64,000 bases of DNA from Pareuzebyella sediminis (GTDB lineage: Bacteria > Bacteroidota > Bacteroidia > Flavobacteriales > Flavobacteriaceae), in assembly GCF_008367235.1 (NCBI RefSeq), contig NZ_VTZS01000001.1, positions 496,001 to 560,000 on the forward strand. Reading direction: 5' to 3'. Numbering within the stretch: the stretch's first letter is position 1; each line of letters starts with the position of its first letter. Positions 9,268 to 18,396 of the stretch are shown in pieces. Both the position numbers and the translations under genes were made by a program. Below the pieces are notes generated by a model that was not told where the DNA came from, ran no database searches, and saw only the letters and a program-made list of their open reading frames with translations.

Positions 9268-10080
9268 TTAATAGCTCTCGTTGGGATACCAGTCTAACTG
9301 CACTACTTCGATATTTGAATTTCCGGAATTCACCAAGCTTTTAAATTCGTTGACATCGCTTACATCGGGTTTGCCACGATAATGATAGGGATAAACCTGA
9401 TCGGGCTTAAATTCCAGAACAGCATCGGCAGCACTTTTGACCGTCATGGTATAGGGCAAGTTCATGCAGACAAAGGCTATGTCAATATTTTCTAGGTTTC
9501 TCATTTCGGGAATATCTTCAGTATCTCCTGAAAAATAAACGCGTTGGTCGCCCATATTTAGCACGTATCCGTTTCCACGTCCTTTTTCATGGAATTGTTT
9601 AGCTTCCTCCCGTAAATTATACATGGGTATAGCCTCTACAGTTATGCCGAACCGTTCTTTACTATCTCCATTGTCGAGTACATCGATTTGAGGGGCGAAG
9701 GTATCGGGCATCTTATCGGCCACCGCCTGTGGCACGATTATTTTTGCCTTTTTAGTGTTCAAGGCTTCTAAAGTTTCAAGATTAAAATGGTCTCCGTGTA
9801 TATCGGTAATCAATATAAGATCGGGGTCGTTTTGACCCTCAAAGGCCTCTGCGCCCCCTACAGGGTCAACATATATGGTAAGGTCGTTCCATTCCAAGAC
9901 GACCGTTGCGTGCTCTATGGGAGCAATCGATATCCCTTCTTCCTGTGCTTCAGGTGGATCGATGGTTGCACCATACTGGATTTCCGAATCTAGGGCGGGA
10001 CTTTCTTGGTTCTTTTTGGTTTCCTTACATCCAACAACGGCAAGCGTTGCTAAGATTGCAATTATGTTTAATTTTTTCAT
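9268..10080 (-). CDS. Metallo-beta-lactamase-fold lipoprotein (UlaG-like)
   Basis: A 270-aa predicted lipoprotein: the N-terminus MKKLNIIAILATLAVVGC ends in a lipobox cysteine at residue 18, followed by KETKKNQ. The rest is an MBL-fold hydrolase of the UlaG-like group, with DPVGGAEAF, the metal motif TDIHGDHFN, and a later FSGDTEDI and YPYHYRG. In the usual HxHxDH motif the first His is replaced by Asp here (D-I-H-G-D-H), so metal site 1 may differ. It is probably anchored to an envelope membrane. The substrate is unknown. The GNAT gene lies upstream on the same strand with a 35-bp gap. Confidence 0.8.
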   Translation of the reverse strand: MKKLNIIAILATLAVVGCKETKKNQESPALDSEIQYGATIDPPEAQEEGISIAPIEHATVVLEWNDLTIYVDPVGGAEAFEGQNDPDLILITDIHGDHFNLETLEALNTKKAKIIVPQAVADKMPDTFAPQIDVLDNGDSKERFGITVEAIPMYNLREEAKQFHEKGRGNGYVLNMGDQRVYFSGDTEDIPEMRNLENIDIAFVCMNLPYTMTVKSAADAVLEFKPDQVYPYHYRGKPDVSDVNEFKSLVNSGNSNIEVVQLDWYPNESY

Positions 10081-10115
10081 AGTACAAATTGTTTTGTCAT
10101 AGTATACGATAAAAC

Positions 10116-10577
10116 CTAATACAATTCAAGTTCCATTTTAATATCGCTTCGTGCATAGACCGAGTTTTTTTCAATGGCCACTTCGTTAAATCCATATTTC
10201 TTATAGATGTGAAGAGCACTATGCAATTTACGGCTAGAATATAGAATTATCTTTTCCCAACCTTGTTTTTTGGCAAAAGCGATGGCAAAAGACAAAAGTT
10301 CTTGGCCAATTTTAAGGCCTTGAAAGCGATCGTCAACAGCCATTTTTCCTAATTCACACCCGTTTTCGTGAGGAATCAGGGCGAAACAGCCCACAATAGC
10401 TTTTTGGTATTTGGCGAAAAAAATGAACCCTCCAATATCGATAATAGATTGCTGACAATCATCCAGTAGAGCTATGTCCATCGGTTCCACAACGAAAAAT
10501 TTCTCAATCCATTTTTGGTTGAGACTTTTGAATAGCCGGGCGTATCGGGGTTCAAAAGGTATTATCTCCAAAGTCAT
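10116..10577 (-). CDS. GNAT family N-acetyltransferase
   Basis: Cytoplasmic 153-aa single-domain acetyltransferase. The acetyl-CoA-binding motif A is visible as KMAVDDRFQGLKIGQELL (about residues 82-99), followed by the beta-bulge and helix around KIILYSSRKLHSALHIYKKYGF, a typical GNAT C-terminus. The substrate could be an amino acid or small molecule and cannot be told. It is probably co-transcribed with the MBL lipoprotein downstream. Confidence 0.8.
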   Translation of the reverse strand: MTLEIIPFEPRYARLFKSLNQKWIEKFFVVEPMDIALLDDCQQSIIDIGGFIFFAKYQKAIVGCFALIPHENGCELGKMAVDDRFQGLKIGQELLSFAIAFAKKQGWEKIILYSSRKLHSALHIYKKYGFNEVAIEKNSVYARSDIKMELELY

Positions 10578-10735
10578 CGGGTAAGCGATTCAGAATTTGA
10601 AGATAGGGTGAAATCATCGATTTTTTTATAACGCTAAACATTTATTTTTTTTAGCCAAAAAATCTAAAAGGAAAATCTTATCGTATATACAGGGATACAA
10701 ACAAACACATTCTTTAAGAAATTAATTTAAACATT

Positions 10736-11623
10736 ATGACTGAAACAAAAAGTAATAACGGATTAAAAGTACTTGCGGGCTTGTTAGGTGTGGTGCTTTT
10801 AGGTACTATTATTTATACCGTGAGTCTTTATCAAGACAAGAAGAAGAACGAAGCGATACTTACACAGGAAAAAGAATTGGTCGTTGAAGACTTGAACAGC
10901 CTAAAGTCAGAATATGATAAGGCTATTTTAGAGAGCAATGCGACCAATGAAGAATTGGTTACGGCCAGGGACAATATCGCCAAGTATATCGATTCTGTTA
11001 AATCAATGAAAGCCGATATAGCTTCTTTATCGCGATACAGAAGGCAAGTGAGTGTTCTAAAGCAAGAAAGGGAGCAATTACTTAAGCAAGTTGACTCGCT
11101 ACAGAAATCGAACACTTTAATTGCTATGCAGCGTGATAGCACATATTCTGAACTCGAAAAGCAGACTATCTTTAATGACTCTTTGGTAGTACAGAATACG
11201 CAATTGGCTGATGTGGTCGAAAAAGGTTCGGCCTTGAATCTTTCAAAATTCAATGTAGACGCCGTGAAAGAACGCAATAGTGGTAAAATGGTTTCTACCT
11301 CTAGGGCTAAAAGAACGGACAAGTTTAAAATTTGCTTTACAGTAGCTGACAATGTTATTGCCGAGGCGGGGGATAGGGAATTTTTTGTGGAAGTACTTGA
11401 CCCACAGGGAAATGTGCTAGGCGAAAGCTATACCAAAACAAATGATTCAGGAGCTTCAATTACTTACAGCAAAGGAACTAGCTTTTATTATGAGAATAAA
11501 GCCTTAGACGTATGTGATTATATTAATAAGCCTGCTGGAGATTTCCAGGATGGTAACTATATGGTCAACGTTTATGATGACGGATTGAAATTGTTGGGAA
11601 CTTCAAAATTCACTTTGAAATAA
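10736..11623 (+). CDS. Membrane-anchored coiled-coil protein of unknown function
   Basis: A 295-aa protein. After a short polar N-terminus comes one membrane helix (about residues 12-29, VLAGLLGVVLLGTIIYTV). A long heptad-rich coiled coil covers about 33-160. A folded beta-rich C-terminal domain (about 175-295) contains KFKICFTVADN and EFFVEVLDPQGNVLGE. The C-terminal domain probably faces the periplasm. Related flavobacterial proteins are often labelled chromosome partitioning protein, but nothing here looks like a ParA ATPase (no Walker A). It is followed by a strong hairpin terminator. Confidence 0.75.
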   Translation: MTETKSNNGLKVLAGLLGVVLLGTIIYTVSLYQDKKKNEAILTQEKELVVEDLNSLKSEYDKAILESNATNEELVTARDNIAKYIDSVKSMKADIASLSRYRRQVSVLKQEREQLLKQVDSLQKSNTLIAMQRDSTYSELEKQTIFNDSLVVQNTQLADVVEKGSALNLSKFNVDAVKERNSGKMVSTSRAKRTDKFKICFTVADNVIAEAGDREFFVEVLDPQGNVLGESYTKTNDSGASITYSKGTSFYYENKALDVCDYINKPAGDFQDGNYMVNVYDDGLKLLGTSKFTLK

Positions 11624-11650
11624 TTCTGAAACACTATCCATTTTTATATA

Positions 11651-11689
11651 AAAAGGGGCGATCCAAATTTTGGATCGTCCCTTTTTTTA
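11651..11689. terminator. Bidirectional rho-independent terminator
   Basis: A long perfect-looking stem (GGGGCGATCCAAA paired with TTTGGATCGTCCC, one G-U) is flanked by A-run and T-run, so it can serve both the coiled-coil gene on + and fumC on -, whose 3' ends face each other here. Confidence 0.85.
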
Positions 11690-11704
11690 ATGGTCTCTTT
11701 TTCT

Positions 11705-13102
11705 TTATTTAAGGCTTCCTACCATGTCTTCCGGCCTTACCCAATCATCATATTCTTCGCCGGTCACATAGCCTAAATTAATGGCTTCTTCCCTTAAGGT
11801 CGTACCATTTTTGTGAGCGGTATTCGCTATTTCAGCGGCTTTGTAATATCCAATTTTGGTATTTAAGGCAGTCACCAGCATTAAGGAATTATTGAGCAAA
11901 TGTGTAATGACTTCATGATTGGGTTCTATACCGGCCGCACAATGAATATCAAAACTTACACAGGCATCACCTATTAGTTGGGCAGATTGTAGAATATTCG
12001 CTGCCATTAGTGGTTTAAAAACATTGAGTTCATAATGTCCTTGTGTCCCACCCACCGAAATAGCTATATCATTACCCATGACCTGTGCGCAAACCATGGT
12101 CATGGCCTCACATTGCGTCGGATTAACTTTTCCGGGCATAATTGAACTGCCAGGTTCGTTTGCAGGAATCGTAATTTCTCCAATTCCAGATCTTGGCCCT
12201 GAAGCCATCATGCGAATATCGTTTGCAATTTTATTAAGGGAAACAGCAAGCTGCTTCAAGGCTCCATGACTTTCAACTATAGCATCGTGCGCCGCTAAGG
12301 CCTCAAATTTATTTTCGGCGGTACGAAAGGGAAGCCCCGTAAACTCAGCGATATATTTTGCAACCAGTACGTCGTAACCTTCAGGGGTATTGAGGCCGGT
12401 TCCTACGGCGGTACCGCCCAACGCTAGTTCGGCCAAGTGGTCTAAAGTGTTGTTCAAGGCTCTCATACCGTGGTCAAGTTGCGAAACATAACCCGAAAAC
12501 TCTTGACCCAAGGTCAACGGAGTTGCATCCATAAGGTGCGTTCTTCCTATTTTTACGACGTTTTTAAACTCCTTCGATTTTTTGTCGAGGGTATCACGTA
12601 ACTGTTGGATACCTGGTAGGGTAGTTTCTACAATTTTCTTGTAGGCCGCAATATGCATTCCCGTAGGAAAGGTATCGTTCGACGATTGTGATTTGTTCAC
12701 GTCATCATTGGGTTGAATGGTTTTCTCACCTTCGCCAATTTTTTTCCCGGTAAGTTCATGAGCCCGGTTCGCAATAACCTCATTGACGTTCATGTTACTT
12801 TGGGTGCCTGAACCGGTCTGCCAGATTACCAAAGGAAATTGGTCATCATGTTTGCCTTGCAGAATTTCTTCGCAAACCGTGGCGATCAAGTCTCTTTTTT
12901 CAACGGATAAAACCCCGAGTTCGTGGTTGGCATAAGCCGCGGCCTTTTTCAAATAGGCAAAACCATATACCACGGCCAAGGGCATAGAAGCCGAAGGCCC
13001 AATTTTAAAATTATTACGTGAACGTTCCGTTTGGGCACCCCAGTATTTATCGGCAGGCACTTGTACTTCGCCCATCGTATCCTTTTCTATTCTAAAGCTC
13101 AT
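11705..13102 (-). CDS. fumC: Class II fumarate hydratase
   Basis: TCA-cycle enzyme that hydrates fumarate to L-malate in the cytoplasm. At 465 aa it has full class II length. The fumarase/aspartase signature [11 protein letters not shown] with the catalytic serine loop is present near residue 318, and so are the N-terminal [13 protein letters not shown] and the His-containing [16 protein letters not shown]. It needs no Fe-S cluster, unlike class I enzymes. Aspartase and argininosuccinate lyase were considered, but length and motifs fit FumC best. A -7 promoter box lies just upstream on the - strand. Confidence 0.95.
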   Translation of the reverse strand: MSFRIEKDTMGEVQVPADKYWGAQTERSRNNFKIGPSASMPLAVVYGFAYLKKAAAYANHELGVLSVEKRDLIATVCEEILQGKHDDQFPLVIWQTGSGTQSNMNVNEVIANRAHELTGKKIGEGEKTIQPNDDVNKSQSSNDTFPTGMHIAAYKKIVETTLPGIQQLRDTLDKKSKEFKNVVKIGRTHLMDATPLTLGQEFSGYVSQLDHGMRALNNTLDHLAELALGGTAVGTGLNTPEGYDVLVAKYIAEFTGLPFRTAENKFEALAAHDAIVESHGALKQLAVSLNKIANDIRMMASGPRSGIGEITIPANEPGSSIMPGKVNPTQCEAMTMVCAQVMGNDIAISVGGTQGHYELNVFKPLMAANILQSAQLIGDACVSFDIHCAAGIEPNHEVITHLLNNSLMLVTALNTKIGYYKAAEIANTAHKNGTTLREEAINLGYVTGEEYDDWVRPEDMVGSLK

Positions 13103-13125
13103 TGTATTACGATTTTCGTGTATAA

Positions 13126-13133
13126 CAAAGGTA
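13126..13133 (-). promoter_or_regulatory. Putative -7 promoter box of fumC (TAccTTTG)
   Basis: Exact TAnnTTTG match on the - strand, 24 bp before the fumC start codon. No convincing -33 element at standard spacing. Confidence 0.45.
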
Positions 13134-13265
13134 GGGTATAGCCCATTTATTTAGAAGATTGCACACTAAAATTTTAACAAACTCATAATCTTCCTTTTTT
13201 TTTACACTACAATTTGCAATTATCGTTGTTTTCAAAGTATCTTTATCCCATCAAAATAGTAAAGA

Positions 13266-13445
13266 ATGGATTTTGAATTTGACCAGTATCTCGGATTTTT
13301 AGCCTTTTTGACCATCTTGACGATTGGCTTTTGGCTTATGATATTTTTATTAACCTTTGTAGTGCCTTACTGGCTAGGTGGAAACATCATGGAGTTGTAC
13401 AAGGAGTGGAGAGATAAAAAGCGGGCAAAACGAAGCGAAAACTAA
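13266..13445 (+). CDS. Small single-span membrane protein, 59 aa
   Basis: A complete frame, ATG to TAA, encoding 59 residues: an acidic N-terminus (MDFEFDQY), one long hydrophobic helix (about residues 9-36), then a strongly charged tail (YKEWRDKKRAKRSEN), a positive-inside pattern with the C-terminus in the cytoplasm. A strong hairpin terminator begins 11 bp after the stop, which supports a real transcription unit. No family was recognised. Confidence 0.6.
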   Translation: MDFEFDQYLGFLAFLTILTIGFWLMIFLLTFVVPYWLGGNIMELYKEWRDKKRAKRSEN

Positions 13446-13456
13446 ATAAAGCACAT

Positions 13457-13490
13457 AAAAAAGGGGCGGTGATTTCACCGCCCCTTTTCA
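13457..13490. terminator. Bidirectional rho-independent terminator
   Basis: Perfect stem AAAAGGGGCGGTGA paired with TCACCGCCCCTTTT. It lies between the 59-aa membrane protein gene (+) and the beta-barrel receptor gene (-), whose 3' ends converge, so it can serve both. Confidence 0.85.
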
Positions 13491-13523
13491 TTTTCTTCGG
13501 CTCAACCCTATTTTATTTTAGGT

Positions 13524-16019
13524 CTACCCTTCCATTTCGCCGCCGCCATCGTCATCACCACCACCATTTCCTCCACGGCCTCGACCTCTTTCTTTAGGTT
13601 GGTTGAACCTATACATGAATGAAAAAGTGAAGGTTCTTTGGCGCCATTGAAATTCACTTCTTGAAGTAAAGAACTCGGTTTCGGTAAACGATTGCCTTTT
13701 TCTTGAATTGAAAACATCACTGACATTCAACGATATGGTACCGTTGTCTTTCAAAATATCTTTGCTAAAAGCTAGATTCAGTGAAAAAATACCTTTGCTC
13801 TCGGTCTGTGCATTTTGCCTAGGACCGCCATAAAAGGCATTGGTCTGCCACTCTATCTTTTCAGGAAGGGTAACCTTTGAACTAAATCGGGCAAACCAGC
13901 TTGTATTATCGACCCCATAATCGACCCCATTGAACGCCCCATCCTTTGAAAATTTGAAGATATTGAAGCTGCTGTTCAAACGAAGCCATTTTTTAGGATT
14001 ATACAGGATGCCTGCCTCGGCCCCATAGCGGTTTTCAGTGGATAGGTTAATCGGTATAGATCTGATAATATCAATACCATCGATTGTCGTTTGACCGGTA
14101 GACTCCTGAACCCTTTCAAAAGCATCCGTCTCACGTTGATAATAAATCGACGAGGTGAGGGTCAATTTATCCCAACGTTTAAGATAACCTAAATCGAAGG
14201 TGTTTGAAAAAGCTGGATTAAGATCGGGGTTTCCTTGCCAAATATTCGTTCGGCTCGATCTAGAGGGGAAGGGATTGATAAACCAGCCTCGGGGCCTATT
14301 GATACGCCTATTGTATCCGAGGGAAACACTTTCCTTACCTTCTTCGGCTAGCTCATAGATTAAATTAAGTGTCGGGAAGAGCCCTAGATATCGTTTGTCA
14401 AAATTGATGTCAACGTCTACCCCGAAATCTTCTTCCAATTGGCTAGTGTCAAATTCAGAATCGATCTGGCCTTTTAGCTGTGTACTTTCTAACCTTAAGC
14501 CTAAAAGGAAGGAAAATTTTCCAAACTTATTACCGTATTGGGTATACAAGGCGTGTACGTTTTCGTCATAGGTGAATTTATTGGTCAGGTTTTCATTCAC
14601 CTCAAATTGCCCTGTCGATTGGTTCAGGGAATCTAATTGATAATCGGTTATTTCTTGTTCAAAAGTACCTCTATATCCCGCCTCAAATTGGGCGTCTTCC
14701 ATCGGAAGCACGTAATCGGCTTGTATTAAATACTCGTTCTGTATTTCATTCTCATATACGTTTTCCAAAGCCAGCAGGGCATTGTCAGGTAAGTTACGTG
14801 TTTCGTCGATGAGCGAGTTCTTAACTTCGTCTCCTTTGGAATATTGAAAGTCGGCCGTCAATTTATGACCGTCGTCGTCGAAATTATTGATGTAATTTAA
14901 CGAGACTTGATAGCTTTGATCGTCTTCATTCTCGTCTTCTTCTCGAAATGTTCTACTACTGAGATCGGCCCCGTTAAATCTTTGAATAGTGTTCTCCGTT
15001 ACATCATTGTCTTTAGAGGTACGGTAGAAAATACTTCCGGTCAAGGACGAGTTTTCGTTGAAAAAATATTCCATACCCAAATTAGTATTGAAGCCTTTAT
15101 CTAGACGATTATAAAGACGGTCTTCGATAACCCTGTCGAAACTTCCGGAGTTATAGGTATTATCGTAAAATGCATTTCCTGGCGCATCGCGGTACCGATA
15201 GCCCGAAGTATTGAAAATGTTGAACTTATCTGTACGCAGATTGATGTTCGTTGTTATGCCACCATTGGTTGGATATCCTAAGTAAGTGTTGACAGAACCG
15301 TTGAAACCCAATGTTTTTTCCTTCTTTAAGATGATGTTCAGAATACCGGCGGTACCTTCTGCATCATAACGGGCGGAGGGACTTGTAATGACTTCGACTT
15401 TTTCTATGGCATCTGCGGGGAGTTGCCGCAAGGCATCGGTAGACCCAAATCCTGCCAAAGCGGATGGTTTTCCGTTAATAAGTATGCGCACGTTCTCATT
15501 ACCCCTTAGGCTAATAGCCCCTTCAACATCAACATTTACAGAGGGTACATTGTTCAAGGCATCGCTAATCGTAGCGCCACTTGTAGTTAAATCCTTTCCG
15601 ATGTTATAAATTTTCTTGTCTAAGCGCACCTCAACCGTAGTCTTTTCCCCAACAACTTCTACCCCCTCTAGTTCGGCGGCCGAAATGGCTAAGGAAACCG
15701 TACCTACATCTGTAGATTCGTTAAAGGTCTTTTGCTTGATTTTGAAGGTTCGATAACCAATGTACTCGATACTGGCGTTGTACTCGCCTGGAGGTGTTTC
15801 CACGGCAAACTTACCGTTCATATCGGTAATTCCACCATTTACTTTTGACGGGTCGCTAATGCTTTGCAGTACTAAGGTAGCATATTCCAAGGGTTGTCCG
15901 GTCTCCTTGTCTAAAACTGTTCCACTTATCGTTATGGGTTCGCTCGTTTGGCTTTGTGGTCTTTGGGCAACTATTTTTATTGAAAGTAATAAAAAGGCAA
16001 TTAGGAACAGTTTTCTCAT
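13524..16019 (-). CDS. Outer-membrane beta-barrel family TonB-dependent receptor
   Basis: An 831-aa outer-membrane protein. It has a signal peptide (about residues 1-18, ending IVAQ), a CarboxypepD_reg-like domain (ISGTVLDKETGQPLEYATLVL, about 30-110), a plug domain (TISDALNNVPSVNVDVEGAISLRGNENVRILINGKP, then AIEKVEVITSPSARYDAEGTAGILNIILKK), and a long barrel of alternating strands. The wording matches the Bacteroidota outer membrane beta-barrel family rather than SusC. The C-terminus ends in a Gly/Asp/Arg low-complexity tail after the last barrel strand (RFNQPKERGRGRGG...). The ligand is unknown. The gene starts 2 bp after the stop of the Gly/Tyr-rich protein, so the two form an operon. Confidence 0.9.
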   Translation of the reverse strand: MRKLFLIAFLLLSIKIVAQRPQSQTSEPITISGTVLDKETGQPLEYATLVLQSISDPSKVNGGITDMNGKFAVETPPGEYNASIEYIGYRTFKIKQKTFNESTDVGTVSLAISAAELEGVEVVGEKTTVEVRLDKKIYNIGKDLTTSGATISDALNNVPSVNVDVEGAISLRGNENVRILINGKPSALAGFGSTDALRQLPADAIEKVEVITSPSARYDAEGTAGILNIILKKEKTLGFNGSVNTYLGYPTNGGITTNINLRTDKFNIFNTSGYRYRDAPGNAFYDNTYNSGSFDRVIEDRLYNRLDKGFNTNLGMEYFFNENSSLTGSIFYRTSKDNDVTENTIQRFNGADLSSRTFREEDENEDDQSYQVSLNYINNFDDDGHKLTADFQYSKGDEVKNSLIDETRNLPDNALLALENVYENEIQNEYLIQADYVLPMEDAQFEAGYRGTFEQEITDYQLDSLNQSTGQFEVNENLTNKFTYDENVHALYTQYGNKFGKFSFLLGLRLESTQLKGQIDSEFDTSQLEEDFGVDVDINFDKRYLGLFPTLNLIYELAEEGKESVSLGYNRRINRPRGWFINPFPSRSSRTNIWQGNPDLNPAFSNTFDLGYLKRWDKLTLTSSIYYQRETDAFERVQESTGQTTIDGIDIIRSIPINLSTENRYGAEAGILYNPKKWLRLNSSFNIFKFSKDGAFNGVDYGVDNTSWFARFSSKVTLPEKIEWQTNAFYGGPRQNAQTESKGIFSLNLAFSKDILKDNGTISLNVSDVFNSRKRQSFTETEFFTSRSEFQWRQRTFTFSFMYRFNQPKERGRGRGGNGGGDDDGGGEMEG

Positions 16020-16021
16020 TA

Positions 16022-16537
16022 TTAGTCTTTAGGTTTCTTTTGTTTTTTGCTTTTCCGTTTTTTTTCTTTCTTCTTTTCTTTTTGCGTTTTTTGAACACCT
16101 TTTTTCTGCATTTCTACAAAAGCTTCATACTTATCCAAAGGAAGGCCCGCTTTGAGTTCTTCGTCTTGTTGAAGGGTGATTTTCTCCATACCCTCTCGCA
16201 TCTGCTCTGGCGTAAGCTCTAGTATTTGCATTTCAATGCGCTTCTGCAGATATTTTTTAAGAACCGAGCTCAATACAGCTGCCTCAAACTCATTAAGTTC
16301 TATAGCCTCCGTAATTTTTGGCATCTCTTCGTCGACAATTTGTTCGGCCGTTTTAGGTTCTGGCTCCTTGGGTGTGGATTGAACCTGTGGAATGGTATTT
16401 CTAGGTCTCCCATAACCACCACCATAGCCATAACCCCCACCACCATAACCATAGCCTCTGCCATATTGGGCTTGAATTTCAGCCATTGAAAATAGTACAG
16501 TACATAAAAGAAGAACGTAATTGATATAGTTTTTCAT
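16022..16537 (-). CDS. Secreted protein with Gly/Tyr-rich N-terminus and Lys-rich tail
   Basis: A 171-aa protein in three parts: a signal peptide (about residues 1-23), a Gly/Tyr repeat (about 24-44, GYGYGGGGYGYGGGYG type), a helical middle with ITLQQDEELKAGLPLDKYEAF, and a strongly basic tail (about 150-171) of Lys-rich sequence. The helical core with LTPEQM recalls small periplasmic proteins that use LxPEQ motifs, but this is not a firm match. It is directly upstream of, and almost touching, the beta-barrel receptor gene, so a joint role at the outer membrane is likely. The function is unknown. Confidence 0.7.
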   Translation of the reverse strand: MKNYINYVLLLCTVLFSMAEIQAQYGRGYGYGGGGYGYGGGYGRPRNTIPQVQSTPKEPEPKTAEQIVDEEMPKITEAIELNEFEAAVLSSVLKKYLQKRIEMQILELTPEQMREGMEKITLQQDEELKAGLPLDKYEAFVEMQKKGVQKTQKEKKKEKKRKSKKQKKPKD

Positions 16538-16731
16538 GACGATATCGGTTTATTTGATTTTAAAAGATACATAAGGTTTAATCGAGTTTGGTTAAAGCTT
16601 TGTTAAATCGATTTTGGGATGGAAATAACCATTTGCCAGAGCTCAAAATACAGCTAAGACTTAGCTTAAGGTCGTTGGTTTTTTTAGAGAAGACGATTAA
16701 AGATACGAACAAGAAGAAATCATTTTTTCAT

Positions 16732-17076
16732 TTATTCCAGAATTTCTTTGACACGTTCGGTTGGTCTTCCTATTACGGCTTGGTTCCCCTTAATCACTAT
16801 CGGCCGCTCTATTAATTTCGGATGGGCTACCATCGCATCTACGATTTCTTCACCTGACAAGAGCCGCCCTCTGTAATTTTCTTTCCAAACGGCTTCATTT
16901 TTACGAACTAGCATTTCTGGGGTAATGCCAAGGCACGAAATGATATTTCTCAGTTCAGCTTTAGAAGGAACCTCTTCCAAATATTTTATGATTTCATAGT
17001 CTTTGCCCGAGCTTTCAAGCAAGTTTAGAGCTTCTCTTGACTTTTTACATCTTGGGTTATGATAGATTTTGATCAC
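16732..17076 (-). CDS. arsC: Arsenate reductase (glutaredoxin type)
   Basis: A 114-aa cytoplasmic thioredoxin-fold protein of the ArsC/Spx/YffB family. The active-site Cys10 lies in HNPRCKKSREAL, and LIERPIVIKG and VIGRPTERV provide the arginines that bind arsenate in ArsC. The reaction would be arsenate to arsenite using glutathione/glutaredoxin or another thiol. YfgD/YffB-like relatives of unknown function are the alternative. No arsenite efflux gene or ArsR regulator is adjacent, so a general thiol role is possible. Confidence 0.8.
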   Translation of the reverse strand: MIKIYHNPRCKKSREALNLLESSGKDYEIIKYLEEVPSKAELRNIISCLGITPEMLVRKNEAVWKENYRGRLLSGEEIVDAMVAHPKLIERPIVIKGNQAVIGRPTERVKEILE

Positions 17077-17164
17077 TATACACAGAATTTATAAATTATT
17101 TTTTTTAATCGGCACCGACTCCTCTTGATTAATGCTCGGGAAACTGGCAATATATCATTAATCA

Positions 17165-18266
17165 TCATTCTTCTTCCTTTTGCCCCATCATCATTAAAAA
17201 TGCCTTTAAAAACGAATCGATGTCGCCATCCATAACGGCGTCAACGTTGCCGGTCTCTTGTCCCGTTCGCACATCTTTTACCAATTTGTAAGGATGCATC
17301 ACATAGTTTCGGATCTGGGAACCCCATTCGATTTTCATTTTGGAGGATTCTATTTCCTCCCTGGCTTCCATTTTCTTCCGTAGTTCAATTTCATAAAGTT
17401 GCGATTTCAACATTTTTAATGCGGTCGCCCTATTGTCATGCTGGCTTCGTGAATCGGAACATGATATTTGGATACCAGTAGGATGGTGTACAAGTTGCAC
17501 CTTCGTTTCCACCTTGTTCACATTTTGCCCGCCGGCACCACTTGACCGAGCCGTTGTAACCGTGATATCTGCTGGGTTGATATCGATTTCAATACTGTCA
17601 TCGACAAGAGGATATACATAAACGGAAACAAAAGAGGTATGTCTTTTCGCATTACTATCGAAAGGAGATATTCGAACCAAACGATGCACACCATTTTCTC
17701 CTTTCAGCCATCCAAAGGCAAATTCACCATCAATTTCGAGTGTCACGGTCTTTATGCCCGCAACATCGCCTTCTTGATAATTGAGTTCTTTTACCTTATA
17801 ACCATTCTTTTCTGCCCACATGAGATACATACGCATCAGCATTGAAGCCCAGTCACAGCTTTCTGTGCCACCTGCACCAGCAGTAATCTGGAGAACGGCC
17901 GGTAGTTCATCGCCCTCTTCGGACAACATATTCTTGAACTCTAAATTTTCAATTCGCTGTAACGCTTTATCGTATTGAACCTCGACTTCTTCTTCATCTA
18001 CCTCGCCTTCTTCCTGAAACTCCAAAAGAACCTCCAGATCGCCCACCAGGGTTTTGGCAGCATTGTAGTCATCGACCCATTGTTTTTTGGATTGAATAAA
18101 CTTCATATGTGCTTGAGCAGTTTGGGGATCGTCCCAGAAGTCGGGAGCAAGGGTTTTCTCTTGCTCGTTCTCTATTTCTATAAGTTTCGCATCGATGTCA
18201 AAGATACCTCCTTAACGCACCAAGGCGATCTTGAAGACCTTTAAACAGATCTGTTGTGATTGTCAT
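17165..18266 (-). CDS. prfB: Peptide chain release factor 2 with programmed +1 frameshift
   Basis: RF2 releases peptides at UGA and UAA stop codons. The ATG at 18266 opens a 22-codon frame ending ...GALRRYL and an in-frame TGA (18200-18198). The site reads AGGAGG TAT CTT TGA C, the classic RF2 autoregulatory slip: a Shine-Dalgarno-like AGGAGG three bases before CTT-TGA pushes the ribosome +1, and reading continues from GAC at 18199. The joined product is 366 aa (E. coli 365), with SPF at 200-202 for stop recognition and GGQ at 245-247 for hydrolysis. Frame segments are 18266-18201 and 18199-17165. The internal ATG at 18106 is not the start. Confidence 0.95.
18189..18212 (-). promoter_or_regulatory. 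RF2 programmed frameshift signal
   Basis: On the - strand: AGGAGG, then TAT, CTT slippery codon, TGA stop, C. Low RF2 slows termination at the UGA and lets the ribosome shift +1, so RF2 controls its own level. All elements of the bacterial consensus are present and intact. Confidence 0.95.
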
Positions 18267-18396
18267 TCTTTATAAATTTTGGCAAAAATAATATTCTTTT
18301 TTGGGAATAATCTTTTTCTACAGCACTGAATATTTGAGTTTTATCGCAGGGCCTTTTATCAGGCTATCCTTTTGCCGTTTCAAATTTGTGAATTGT

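Noticed and set aside
16588-16815. 75-codon + frame near arsC
   Set aside because: It lies antisense to the C-terminal half of arsC and has no recognisable motif; taken as a shadow frame.
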